Part shown: piece after piece, positions 25,046-32,714 of the stretch
Layout of the letters: each line of letters starts with the position of its first letter
Position numbering within the stretch: position 1 is the first letter of the stretch
From: Rathayibacter sp. VKM Ac-2857
GTDB taxonomy: Bacteria > Actinomycetota > Actinomycetes > Actinomycetales > Microbacteriaceae
Direction: 5' to 3'
DNA: 64,000 bases
Assembly (NCBI RefSeq): GCF_013205025.1
Contig: NZ_JABMLE010000002.1
Span: 576,353 to 640,352, forward strand
Made by a program: the position numbers and the translations under genes
The notes under the pieces: model-generated
What the model was told of the DNA's origin: nothing
What the model saw: the letters and a program-made list of their open reading frames with translations, nothing else
Database searches by the model: none

Positions 25046-26173
25046 TCAGACGGTGGTGCCGACGACCACGGGCTCCGGGTGCAGCAGGACGCCGAACTCG
25101 GCGAGCACGCGGCCCTGCACGTAGCGGGCGAGCTCGGCGATCTGCTCGGCGGTCGCTCCGCCGCGGTTGGTGAGCGCGAGGGTGTGCTTGCTCGAGACCG
25201 CGGCGCGCGAGCCCGGGAGCGCGAAGCCGCGGGCGATCCCCGCGTGCTCGATGAGCCAGGCGGCGCTGAGCTTGACGAGCGCGTCGGGCGCCGTCGGCGC
25301 GGGCAGCCGGATCGGCGCCCCCGCCTCGACCTCGGCGAGGGACGTCACCAGCGGAGCCTCGCTCGCGGGCGTCTCGGGCCAGCGCGGGGCGGTCGGCGGC
25401 AGGCCGCTCGCGGCCGCGACGGTGACGATCGGGTTGGTGAAGAAGGAGCCGGCGCTGGCGGTGTCCGGATCCTCCGGATCGAGCACCATCCCCTTCGCGC
25501 CGCGCAGGCGCAGCACGCTCGCGCGCACCTCGGCGAGCGGCACGCGGTCGCCCAGCTCGACGCCGAGCGCACTGGCGAGCTGGCCGTAGGCGACGGGGGC
25601 GCCGAGGCCCGCGCCGCCGACGTCCTCGAGCGCGAACTCGACGGCGAGGACGGCCCCGCGCCGCCCCTGCTTGACGGCGGACGTCCGGTAGCCCAGCTCG
25701 AGCTCCGCCGCCGTCAGCCGCACGGGCTCGTCCGCGCCCTCGTCGAGGAAGTCGACCGCGACGAGGGTGTCGGAGAGCTCCTGACCGTAGGCGCCGATGT
25801 TCTGGACCGGTGAGGCTCCGACCGTCCCGGGGATGCCGCTGAGCGCCTCGAGCCCCGCCCAGCCGCGCTCGACCGTGGTCGCGACGAGACCGTCCCACGA
25901 CTCGCCCGCCTGCACGCGGAGCTGCACCGCGCCGACCCGGTCGGACTCGAGCCGCTCGATCCCGGTCGTGCGCACGCGCACCACCGTCCCCTCGACGTCG
26001 TCGTCGCCGACGAGGAGGTTGGACCCGCCGCCCAGCAGCAGCCAGGGCTCGTCGCCGGCCCACACCTCGCGCAGCGTCGCGATCAGCTCGGCCTCGGTGG
26101 CCGGCTCGAGCAGGCGCTCGGGGACACCCCCGACGCGCAGCGTGGTGAGGGTGGAGAGGGCGGGAACGGTCAT
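25046..26173 (-). CDS. murB: UDP-N-acetylmuramate dehydrogenase
   Basis: A 375-residue FAD enzyme that reduces UDP-GlcNAc-enolpyruvate to UDP-MurNAc in peptidoglycan synthesis. The FAD fold shows TTLRVGGVPERLLEP, WLLLGGGSNLLVGDDDVEG and GLEALSGIPGTVGASPVQNI with GAYGQEL. The catalytic Ser is in ASAGSFFTNPIV and the final Glu in LLHPEPVVVG. The presence of the GAYGQE insertion region fits a type I MurB. It starts 10 bases after the hadB stop on the same strand, so hadA-hadB-murB is one operon. Confidence 0.96.
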   Translation of the reverse strand: MTVPALSTLTTLRVGGVPERLLEPATEAELIATLREVWAGDEPWLLLGGGSNLLVGDDDVEGTVVRVRTTGIERLESDRVGAVQLRVQAGESWDGLVATTVERGWAGLEALSGIPGTVGASPVQNIGAYGQELSDTLVAVDFLDEGADEPVRLTAAELELGYRTSAVKQGRRGAVLAVEFALEDVGGAGLGAPVAYGQLASALGVELGDRVPLAEVRASVLRLRGAKGMVLDPEDPDTASAGSFFTNPIVTVAAASGLPPTAPRWPETPASEAPLVTSLAEVEAGAPIRLPAPTAPDALVKLSAAWLIEHAGIARGFALPGSRAAVSSKHTLALTNRGGATAEQIAELARYVQGRVLAEFGVLLHPEPVVVGTTV

Positions 26174-26183
26174 CGGTGCGGGA

Positions 26184-26615
26184 TCAGGCCAGCGAGACGC
26201 GAGCCTGGGCCTTGCCGAGCACGGCCTGCCCGCCGAAGGTCACAGCGAGGTCGATGCGCGCGATCCCGCCCTCGACGTCGAGCGCCCCGACCTTCGCGAC
26301 GACGTCGAGCTCGGCGCCGTCCTTCGGATCGACGACGACCGGCCGCGTGAAGCGGACCTGGTAGTCGACCACGCGGCCGGGGTCGCCGACCCAGTCGACG
26401 ACGACCTGGACGGCGGTGCCCATCGTGAGCATGCCGTGCGCGAGCACGCCGGGCAGCCCGACCTCGGCGGCGACGTCGTCGCGGTAGTGGATCGGGTTGA
26501 AGTCGCCCGAGGCGCCGGCGTAGCGCACGAGCGAGCCGCGCTCGAGGTGGAAGCGCCGCTCGCCGACGACGTCGCCGACGGTGAGCTCGGACAGGACGGG
26601 GCGCTCGGCGCTCAT
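26184..26615 (-). CDS. MaoC-like dehydratase, HadB type
   Basis: A 143-residue hot-dog hydratase. The catalytic motif YAGASGDFNPIHYRDDVAAE holds the Asp and His, followed by LPGVLAHGMLTMG. This is the active subunit type of the HadAB (3R)-hydroxyacyl dehydratase. ATG at 26615 overlaps the stop of the hadA-like gene by four bases. Microbacteria lack mycolic acids, so the dehydratase is more likely tied to general fatty acid metabolism than to mycolate elongation; that is inference. Downstream is murB. Confidence 0.9.
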   Translation of the reverse strand: MSAERPVLSELTVGDVVGERRFHLERGSLVRYAGASGDFNPIHYRDDVAAEVGLPGVLAHGMLTMGTAVQVVVDWVGDPGRVVDYQVRFTRPVVVDPKDGAELDVVAKVGALDVEGGIARIDLAVTFGGQAVLGKAQARVSLA

Positions 26616-27058
26616 TCGTCTCCCCTGACGACGAGGGTGGACACGGCGGTGACGACGTGGGCGCCGTCGGCGTCGACCATGGTCGACTGCGTGGTGATCA
26701 TCGAGTGCGCGCCGAGCTGCTTGATGCTCGCGACCGAGAGGGTCGCGGTCAGCTCGTCGCCCGCGACGATGGGGCGCGAGTAGCTGAAGCGCTGGTCGCC
26801 GTGGACGACGCGGCTGAAGTCGATCCCGGCGTCGGGCGCGGCGAGCAGCTGCTGGAGGGTGAACTCCTGCAGCACGACGGCGAAGGTCGGCGGAGCGACG
26901 ACGTCGCGGTAGCCCGCGCGGCGCGCCGCCTCGGGATCGAGGTGGAGGGGGGACTCCGCGAAGACGGCGCGCGCGAACTCGCGCACCTTCTCGCGGCCCA
27001 CCTGATAGGGCTCCGTCGGCGCGAACACGCGCCCGGTGAGGTCGGGGTTCACTGGCAC
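26612..27058 (-). CDS. MaoC N-terminal-domain dehydratase, HadA type
   Basis: A 148-residue hot-dog protein of the FAS1-like dehydratase group. It begins VNPDLTGRVFAPTEPYQVGR and contains KVREFARAVFAES, YRDVVAPPTFAVVLQEF and VHGDQRFSYSRPIVAGDEL. It has the substrate-channel half but not the D..H active motif, as expected of HadA, which pairs with HadB. It is first in the hadA-hadB-murB operon. Confidence 0.9.
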   Translation of the reverse strand: MPVNPDLTGRVFAPTEPYQVGREKVREFARAVFAESPLHLDPEAARRAGYRDVVAPPTFAVVLQEFTLQQLLAAPDAGIDFSRVVHGDQRFSYSRPIVAGDELTATLSVASIKQLGAHSMITTQSTMVDADGAHVVTAVSTLVVRGDE

Positions 27059-27116
27059 CCGGCCATCTTAGGCGCTGGTCTCGCGGGCCCCTGCGGGCCC
27101 GTCCCCCCTCGATGAG

Positions 27117-27162
27117 GGTCATGCACGTATGACCATCGGCAATTACCCACGCGCGTATGGGT
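27117..27162. promoter_or_regulatory. Two palindromes upstream of the XRE gene
   Basis: GGTCATGCACGTATGACC (27117-27134) has 6-bp arms. ACCCACGCGCGTATGGGT (27145-27162) has 5-bp arms. Their centres are 28 bp apart and both contain a CGTATG core. They lie between divergent hadA and XRE genes and may be sites for the XRE protein itself or for an unidentified regulator. Confidence 0.45.
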
Positions 27163-27196
27163 GACCCGGAGCGATTCTTCTCCGAAGCTGGCGAGC

Positions 27197-27487
27197 ATGT
27201 CCACACCTGACCCCGAACGCGACTGGATGACCTACGCCCGCGAGCTCGGCACCAACCTCCACCGAGCCCGCATGGCCAAGGGCGAGAGCCAGGAGCGCAT
27301 CGCCCACGCGGCGGGACTGGCGGGCTACACCTACCAGAAGTTCGAGAAGGGCGAGTCGAAGCCGGGCTCGCCCGCGAACCCGCAGCTGAAGACGCTCTTC
27401 GCGCTCTGCGAGGCCCTCGACATCGAGCTGTCGGACCTCCTGCCGCCGAACCCGCCCCGCTCATCGGGCGGCACCGGGGCCCAGTAG
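27197..27487 (+). CDS. Small XRE-family HTH regulator
   Basis: A 96-residue single-domain regulator. The HTH is LGTNLHRARMAKGESQERIA, then HAAGLAGYTYQKFEKGESKP and LKTLFALCEALDIELSDLLP. ATG at 27197 begins just before the domain; a GTG at 27161 would add 12 residues overlapping a palindrome. Its end overlaps by 27 bases the convergent CPxWC protein gene. It probably binds the adjacent palindromes and regulates itself; targets are not known. Confidence 0.85.
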   Translation: MSTPDPERDWMTYARELGTNLHRARMAKGESQERIAHAAGLAGYTYQKFEKGESKPGSPANPQLKTLFALCEALDIELSDLLPPNPPRSSGGTGAQ

Positions 27488-27793
27488 CCCCAGCGCCTCC
27501 TCGACGCCGCGAGCGAGCCGCGCCGCGGCGCTGAGATCGAGGTCGATCGCGCCGAGGCCGTCGGACTCGAGCCGCAGCCGCTCCTCGCCCCGGCCGCCCG
27601 GCCGGCACAGCGAGACGTGCACCACGGCGGCGACGGGATCCGCCGCCGCCCCCGCCTCGCACCAGAGCACCAGCGGGATCGAGCGCGCCCGCGAGCGGTG
27701 CAGCCGCTCCTCCGCGCGCTCGATCTCGTCGTGCTCGCCCGCGCACCAGCGGGGGCACCCGTCGTCGTCTCGCCTGTCCTGTCGTCCATCCAT
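27461..27793 (-). CDS. CPxWC-motif protein, DUF6907-like
   Basis: A 110-residue soluble protein. Near the N-terminus it carries GCPRWCAGEHDEIERAEERL, a CPxWCxxxH motif like that of small actinobacterial DUF6907 proteins and suggestive of a metal site; a third Cys lies in LVLWCEAG and a fourth in VSLCRPGG. The C-terminal half is a sheet-helix region ending LSAAARLARGVEEALGLLG. ATG at 27793 is chosen; a further upstream ATG at 27820 is possible. It is convergent with, and overlaps by 27 bases, the XRE gene. Function unknown. Confidence 0.62.
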   Translation of the reverse strand: MDGRQDRRDDDGCPRWCAGEHDEIERAEERLHRSRARSIPLVLWCEAGAAADPVAAVVHVSLCRPGGRGEERLRLESDGLGAIDLDLSAAARLARGVEEALGLLGPGAAR

Positions 27794-27958
27794 GTTCCGC
27801 ACCAATCGTTCGAGGCGCACAGCACACCAGGCGGCACCGACATCGAGGCCGGCCCCCCGACCGGATCCCCGGAGGGTGTGGACAGGAACCCGGCACCTCC
27901 CCCCTGTGGAGGAATGCTGTCACTGTGCCATACGGGGATGGCGGTGCCGCGGAGCGCG

Positions 27959-28663
27959 TCAGCGGTGCACGATCAGCCAGGTCGCGACCGCCGTCGTGGA
28001 GCCGCGATTGACCATCCGGTGGCCCCGCTCGCACGGGAACGTGATCGCATCCCCCACCGAGAGGACCACCGTCTCGTCCTCGAACTCGACGGTGAGCTCG
28101 CCCTGCGTGACGGTCCCGATCTCGACGCCGTCGTGCCGGAGGAACCGGCGGTGCGCGGTCGAGGTCGCCCCCGGCGGATAGGTCGACTCGAAGAAGTCGA
28201 CGGCGTCGACGGGCCGGGGCGCCAGCCGGCGGAAGAGCACGCCGCCCTCGAGCTCGACCGGAGCGACCTCCCCCGCGCGCACCACGGCCGTCGCCGGCAC
28301 CGGGGCCTCGCCGTCGGCCGGCGGAACCGCTGCCGGAGCGGATGCGCCGGCCGCGGTCGCGTCGAAGACCGCGGAGAGCGGGACGCCGAGGGCGCCGACC
28401 ATCGCGATGAGGCGACCGACCGACGGCTGCATCGCCCCGCGCTCGATCTGCGAGACCGCGCTGGCCGAGATGCCCAGCTCGCGGGCGAGCGCGCGCAGCG
28501 ACATCCCCGACGCGAGACGCAGCTCGCGCAGGCGCGCGCCGACGCCTTCGCGGTCCGTCTCCAGGAGCGTGCCCGCGACGTCCGGAGCCCCGTCGGAGGC
28601 GGGATCCGAGGCGGTCTCGTCGGTCGGCATGCGGGGCGTCGTCCTCTCCTCGGTGATCGTCAC
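27959..28663 (-). CDS. XRE-cupin transcriptional regulator
   Basis: A 234-residue regulator. The HTH (about residues 40-95) is VGARLRELRLASGMSLRALA then ELGISASAVSQIERGAMQPS. A C-terminal cupin (about residues 150-232) contains FLRHDGVEIGTVTQGELTVE and LSVGDAITFPCERGHRMVNR, which binds a small ligand in relatives such as PuuR. The GTG at 28663 gives the longest product; an ATG at 28630 with GAGGAGAGG 12 bases upstream is an alternative giving 223 residues. It is divergent from the NCS1 permease, with a perfect palindrome between, so it likely represses the permease-racemase genes. Confidence 0.88.
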   Translation of the reverse strand: MTITEERTTPRMPTDETASDPASDGAPDVAGTLLETDREGVGARLRELRLASGMSLRALARELGISASAVSQIERGAMQPSVGRLIAMVGALGVPLSAVFDATAAGASAPAAVPPADGEAPVPATAVVRAGEVAPVELEGGVLFRRLAPRPVDAVDFFESTYPPGATSTAHRRFLRHDGVEIGTVTQGELTVEFEDETVVLSVGDAITFPCERGHRMVNRGSTTAVATWLIVHR

Positions 28664-28716
28664 ACAGCTGTAACGGGCTCGAAACGAACCTCGGCGCGCG
28701 GAGCCCTAGGTTCTCC

Positions 28717-28740
28717 CGTGTGAAGTCATCACTTCACACG
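28717..28740. promoter_or_regulatory. Perfect palindrome, candidate XRE-cupin operator
   Basis: CGTGTGAAGT (28717-28726) and ACTTCACACG (28731-28740) are exact inverted repeats with a 4-base spacer CATC. The site lies 54 bases from the regulator start and 118 from the permease start. It is the most obvious dyad in the 195-bp gap. Confidence 0.65.
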
Positions 28741-28858
28741 ATCCGAACGCCCACCGCTCGCGCGGAGGCGGCCGATCGCCACGGCCGACCGCCTCGACCA
28801 CCCTGACACATCCGCTCCGTGCGCCGACCCGCGCACCCGCCCGAGAGGTGGATCCACC

Positions 28859-30430
28859 ATGACCGACCGCGCCACCGCACCCCGCATCGAACCCTCGCCC
28901 GCACCGGCGACCACCGGCCTCGCCGGCCCCTCGCTCGTCAAGCCGGGCTACGACGACCGCCTCGCCAACGAGGACCTCGCCCCGCTCGTCAAGCAGCGCT
29001 GGTCGAGCTACAACATCTTCGCGTTCTGGATGTCCGACGTGCACAGCGTCGGCGGCTACGTCACCGCCGGCTCGCTCTTCGCGCTCGGTCTGGCCGGCTG
29101 GCAGGTTCTGGTGGCCCTCGTGGTCGGCATCGTGATCGTGCAGGTCTTCTGCAACCTCGTCGCGAAGCCCAGCCAGGTGACCGGCGTGCCCTATCCGGTG
29201 ATCAACCGCGCGATCTTCGGCGTCCGGGGGGCCAACATCCCCGCGATCATCCGCGGCCTGATCGCCATCGCCTGGTACGGCGTGCAGACCTACCTCGCCG
29301 CGCAGTCGCTCAACATCGTGTTCCTCAAGTTCTTCCCGGCGATGGCCTCCTGGAACACCCCCGAGGCCTCCTTCCTCGGCCTCTCCGCCCTCGGCTACCT
29401 CTCCTACTCGATCCTCTGGGTCGCCCAGGCCGCGCTGTTCTGGCGCGGCATGGAGTCGATCCGCCGCTTCATCGACTGGGCCGGCCCGGCCGTCTACGTC
29501 GTGATGCTCGTGCTCGCGATCTACCTCGTCTCGCAGGCCGGCTGGGAGAACATCTCGCTGAACCTCGGCTCGGGCGCGCCCCTCGACCTCGGAGCCTCGA
29601 TCCCGGTGATGATCTCGGCCGTCGCGCTGGTCGTCTCCTACTTCTCCGGCCCGATGCTCAACTTCGGCGACTTCTCCCGCTACGCCCGCAGCTACCGCGC
29701 CGTGAAGAAGGGCAACCTCCTCGGCCTGCCGATCAACTTCCTCTTCTTCTCGCTGCTCACCGTGATCACCGCCTCCGCGACGGTCCCCGTCTTCGGCGAG
29801 CTGATCACCGACCCGATCGAGACCGTCGAGCGGATCGACACCTGGTTCGCCGTGCTGCTCGGCGGGCTCACCTTCGTCATCGCGACGATCGGCATCAACA
29901 TCGTCGCCAACTTCATCTCCCCCGCGTTCGACTTCTCCAACGTCAACCCGAAGAAGATCAGCTGGCGGATGGGCGGCATGATCGCCGCCGTCGGCTCGGT
30001 GCTGCTCACCCCGTGGAACTGGTACTCGAACGACACCGCGATCCACTACACGCTCGGCATCCTCGGCGCCCTGATCGGCCCGCTGTTCGGCGTCCTGATC
30101 GCCGGCTACTACCTGGTCAGCCGTCAGCGCGTCTGGGTCGACGACCTCTACACGATGAGCGAGAAGGGCCGCTACTGGTTCTCCCGCGGCTTCAATCCGA
30201 ACGCCGTCTGGGCCACCGTGATCGGCGGCCTCCCCTCCGTCCTCTCGGTGCTCGTGCCGCGCTGGATCGAGGAGGCGGGCGGCCCGTCCTTCACCTGGCT
30301 CGGCGACTACAGCTGGTTCCTCGGCTGCGGCCTCGGCTTCGTCGCGATGGCCGTCCTGGAACGCCGGTCCCCGCGGATCGGCCGCCTCGAGGAGGACCTC
30401 GCGAACGTCAGCGACGGCAGCACGGTCTGA
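28859..30430 (+). CDS. NCS1 family permease for nucleobase, hydantoin or allantoin
   Basis: A 523-residue membrane protein with about 12 segments. The N-terminal signature is NEDLAPLVKQRWSSYNIFAFWMSDVHSVGG in sequence context (key part RWSSYNIFAFWMSDVHSVGG), followed by IVQVFCNLVAKPSQVTGVPY and GLIAIAWYGVQTYLAAQSL. The first helix Trp-Met-Ser-Asp and the helix-3 region AWYGVQ line the substrate site in Mhp1-like transporters. AGGTGG precedes the ATG. It is followed by an Asp/Glu/hydantoin racemase gene, so a cyclic ureide such as hydantoin or allantoin is the likeliest substrate; uracil or thiamine cannot be excluded. Confidence 0.9.
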   Translation: MTDRATAPRIEPSPAPATTGLAGPSLVKPGYDDRLANEDLAPLVKQRWSSYNIFAFWMSDVHSVGGYVTAGSLFALGLAGWQVLVALVVGIVIVQVFCNLVAKPSQVTGVPYPVINRAIFGVRGANIPAIIRGLIAIAWYGVQTYLAAQSLNIVFLKFFPAMASWNTPEASFLGLSALGYLSYSILWVAQAALFWRGMESIRRFIDWAGPAVYVVMLVLAIYLVSQAGWENISLNLGSGAPLDLGASIPVMISAVALVVSYFSGPMLNFGDFSRYARSYRAVKKGNLLGLPINFLFFSLLTVITASATVPVFGELITDPIETVERIDTWFAVLLGGLTFVIATIGINIVANFISPAFDFSNVNPKKISWRMGGMIAAVGSVLLTPWNWYSNDTAIHYTLGILGALIGPLFGVLIAGYYLVSRQRVWVDDLYTMSEKGRYWFSRGFNPNAVWATVIGGLPSVLSVLVPRWIEEAGGPSFTWLGDYSWFLGCGLGFVAMAVLERRSPRIGRLEEDLANVSDGSTV

Positions 30431-30490
30431 CCCGCGCGCTCGCCCCACCCGCCCCACCCGGGCGGCCGCCTCGCCATCCACTCCACCCTC

Positions 30491-30530
30491 CAAAAGTTGC
30501 GGTAGTCGCGCGTGACTACCGCAACTTTTG
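30491..30530. repeat. 40-bp perfect palindrome between permease and racemase genes
   Basis: Arms of 17 bp, CAAAAGTTGCGGTAGTC (30491-30507) and its exact complement (30514-30530), surround GCGCGT. The A- and T-tracts at the arm ends make it resemble a bidirectional intrinsic terminator. It sits 60 bases after the permease stop and could lower racemase expression. Confidence 0.8.
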
Positions 30531-30596
30531 AGGAGTGACCGGTGGCGTGGCGGCCGCTCTCCCCCCGTCCCACCCCCCAGCATCCCGAGGAGCGCC

Positions 30597-31331
30597 GTGC
30601 GCATCACCGTCGTCAACCCGAACACCAGCGAGCGGATGACGGAGGCGATCGGCCGCGCGGCGCGGTCCGTCGCCTCCGTCGGCACCGAGATCGTCGCGGT
30701 CACCCCGCCGATGGGGCCGGCCTCGATCGAGAGCCACTACGACGAGGCGCTCGCCGTCCCGGGACTGCTGCACGAGATCGTCCGCGGCGACGCGGCGGGC
30801 AGCGACGGCTACGTCGTCGCCTGCTTCGGCGACCCGGGGATCGACGCGGCCCGCGAGATCGCCCGCGGGCCGGTGATCGGGATCGCCGAGGCCGCGATGC
30901 ACATGGCGTCCCTGGTCGGCCGGCGGTTCAGCGTCGTCACCACGCTCTCGCGGACCAGCGGACGGGCCTGGGACATCGCGCACCGCGCCGGGTTCGACCG
31001 GGCCTGCGCGGGGGTGCACGCCTGCGACATCCCGGTGCTCGAGCTCGACGACCCGGACTCCGATGCGCGCCGGGTGATCCTCGAGGAGTGCGCCGCCGCC
31101 CTCGCGACCGACGACTCCGACGTGATCGTGCTGGGCTGCGCGGGGATGGCCGACCTCTGCCGTGACCTCTCGCGCGAGCTCGGGGTCCCGGTGATCGACG
31201 GGGTCGCCGCCGCCGTCCGGCTCGTCGAGGGCCTCGTCGCGATGGGCGTCACGACCTCGCGCCGCGACGAGTTCGCGGCGCCGCGCCCGAAGGAGATGAC
31301 GGGGCTGCTCGCCCCGTTCGAGCTCGCCTGA
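30597..31331 (+). CDS. Asp/Glu/hydantoin racemase family protein
   Basis: A 244-residue cofactor-independent racemase. RITVVNPNTSERMTEAIG is the N-terminal signature. The two catalytic cysteines are in GYVVACFGDPGIDAARE and VIVLGCAGMADLC. This is the family of hydantoin racemase HyuE and allantoin racemase. GTG at 30597 has GAGGAG 4 bases upstream. It follows an NCS1 permease and XRE-cupin regulator, suggesting interconversion of D- and L-hydantoins or allantoin after uptake. No hydantoinase or allantoinase is in the window, so that step must be elsewhere or absent. Confidence 0.9.
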   Translation: MRITVVNPNTSERMTEAIGRAARSVASVGTEIVAVTPPMGPASIESHYDEALAVPGLLHEIVRGDAAGSDGYVVACFGDPGIDAAREIARGPVIGIAEAAMHMASLVGRRFSVVTTLSRTSGRAWDIAHRAGFDRACAGVHACDIPVLELDDPDSDARRVILEECAAALATDDSDVIVLGCAGMADLCRDLSRELGVPVIDGVAAAVRLVEGLVAMGVTTSRRDEFAAPRPKEMTGLLAPFELA

Positions 31332-31355
31332 GACAGGCGCACGACGCCGAACGCA

Positions 31356-31391
31356 CGAAGGGCCCGGGAGCAGACGCTCCCGGGCCCTTCG
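31356..31391. terminator. Bidirectional terminator
   Basis: Perfect 16-bp arms (31356-31371, 31376-31391) around AGAC, starting CGAAGGGCCCGGGAGC. It lies between the convergent racemase and surface-protein genes and serves both. Confidence 0.85.
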
Positions 31392-31401
31392 TCTGCAGCG
31401 G

Positions 31402-32556
31402 CTAGGACTGCTGCGCGCTCCGGCGACGACGCGCCGCGACGAGCGACACGAGGCCGAGGGCCAGCAGCGCGGCTGCACCGGAGGCGGCACCCGCCGTCTC
31501 GACACCGGTGGCGGCGAGGTGCCGGCCGCCGGTCGCGGTCGCGGTCGACGCCGCGGCAGCGGTCACGACGATCGGCTCCCGCTGATCGTCGGCGATGTTC
31601 ACGCTCGGATCGAAGACCTGGAAGAGGGAGCCGTACTCGCCGTCCACCGCGGCCGAGACCAGGACGACGACGAAGTAGCGGCCGGGCGCGAACGAGCCGC
31701 GCACCGTCGCGCCGTCGAAGGTGGCGTCGCTCTGCAGCGGACCGAGCTCGACACCCTCCTGCTCGTCGTCGTTGTTGAACTTCTTGACCAGGACGCGCAG
31801 GGTGACCTCGTCGAAGCAGTCGGGCAGCGCGAACGCGCCGACCGTGACGGCGATGCTGCCCACTCCGCCGACGGCGTCGACCGTGAACGGCTCGTTCGCC
31901 TGGGAGCGGTCGAGGCCGTCCGCGCAGGAGTCGAAGGCGCTCAGCACGCGGAGGGTCTGGCGCAGGATCTCGCTGCGGAAGAGCTCGACGCCGTCGTCCA
32001 CTCCGGAGGTCAGGACCGAGACGGTCCAGTCGGCCGAGTACGGCAGAGCGACGTCGATGGTGCGGGCCGGCAGGCCCTCGGCGGGGACCTGCTCGACGAT
32101 GTCCAGTGCGACACCGATGCCGTTGTCCTGGGTCACGAAGTAGCCGATGTTCGCCTCGTCGTAGCGGCCGGTGCTCGCTCGGGGCGGGACCGACAGCGTG
32201 ATCGTCCCGGGGCCGGAGGCGACCGAGATGCCGCCGTCGAAGGCCACGGCGTCGGGAGCGGTCGTCGGCTCGGGCGCGGGCGTCGGGGACGTCGTCGGCA
32301 CGACAGTGGGCGTCGCGGTCGGCGTGGGCGTCGCGGTCGGCGTCGCGGTCGCGGTGCCCGTCGGCTCGGGGCTCGCGGTCGGAGCCGCCGACGGGGTCGC
32401 GGTCGCGACGGGGGTAGCGGTCGCCGTCGCCGTCGGCGCCGGCGTGCCGGTCGACGCGGCGGCGGCCGGGGCGATCAGACCGGCGGCGAGGCCGACGGCG
32501 AGGGTGAGGCACGCGAGACGCGAGCGCGAGCGGAGAGAGGTCCCCCGGAGAGACAT
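31402..32556 (-). CDS. LAATG-anchored surface protein
   Basis: A 384-residue secreted protein. A signal peptide (residues 1-34; LACLTLAVGLAAGLIAPAAA) is followed by a Thr/Pro/Ala-rich linker to about residue 100. A beta-rich domain of about 240 residues without a family I recognise follows, with two Cys (FDSCADG and LPDCFDE). The C-terminus has LAATG, a hydrophobic stretch and RRRR, a sorting signal of the LAxTG form used by class E sortases. GAAGGA lies upstream of the ATG. No sortase gene is in the window. The role could be adhesion or wall stabilisation. Confidence 0.82.
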   Translation of the reverse strand: MSLRGTSLRSRSRLACLTLAVGLAAGLIAPAAAASTGTPAPTATATATPVATATPSAAPTASPEPTGTATATPTATPTPTATPTVVPTTSPTPAPEPTTAPDAVAFDGGISVASGPGTITLSVPPRASTGRYDEANIGYFVTQDNGIGVALDIVEQVPAEGLPARTIDVALPYSADWTVSVLTSGVDDGVELFRSEILRQTLRVLSAFDSCADGLDRSQANEPFTVDAVGGVGSIAVTVGAFALPDCFDEVTLRVLVKKFNNDDEQEGVELGPLQSDATFDGATVRGSFAPGRYFVVVLVSAAVDGEYGSLFQVFDPSVNIADDQREPIVVTAAAASTATATGGRHLAATGVETAGAASGAAALLALGLVSLVAARRRRSAQQS

Positions 32557-32714
32557 GGATGTGTTCCTTCTCGAGAATGTGGAAGCGGGATCGGCGCCAC
32601 TGCCGCCCCCGTAGCGCCTGGCTGATGTCTATCAGCGGCCTGAGCGTCCGCACATCCACCGTGGCGCGGCGTTCTGCATCGATCGCGTAACGGCGCTTCT
32701 GCGAGGATCGAGCC

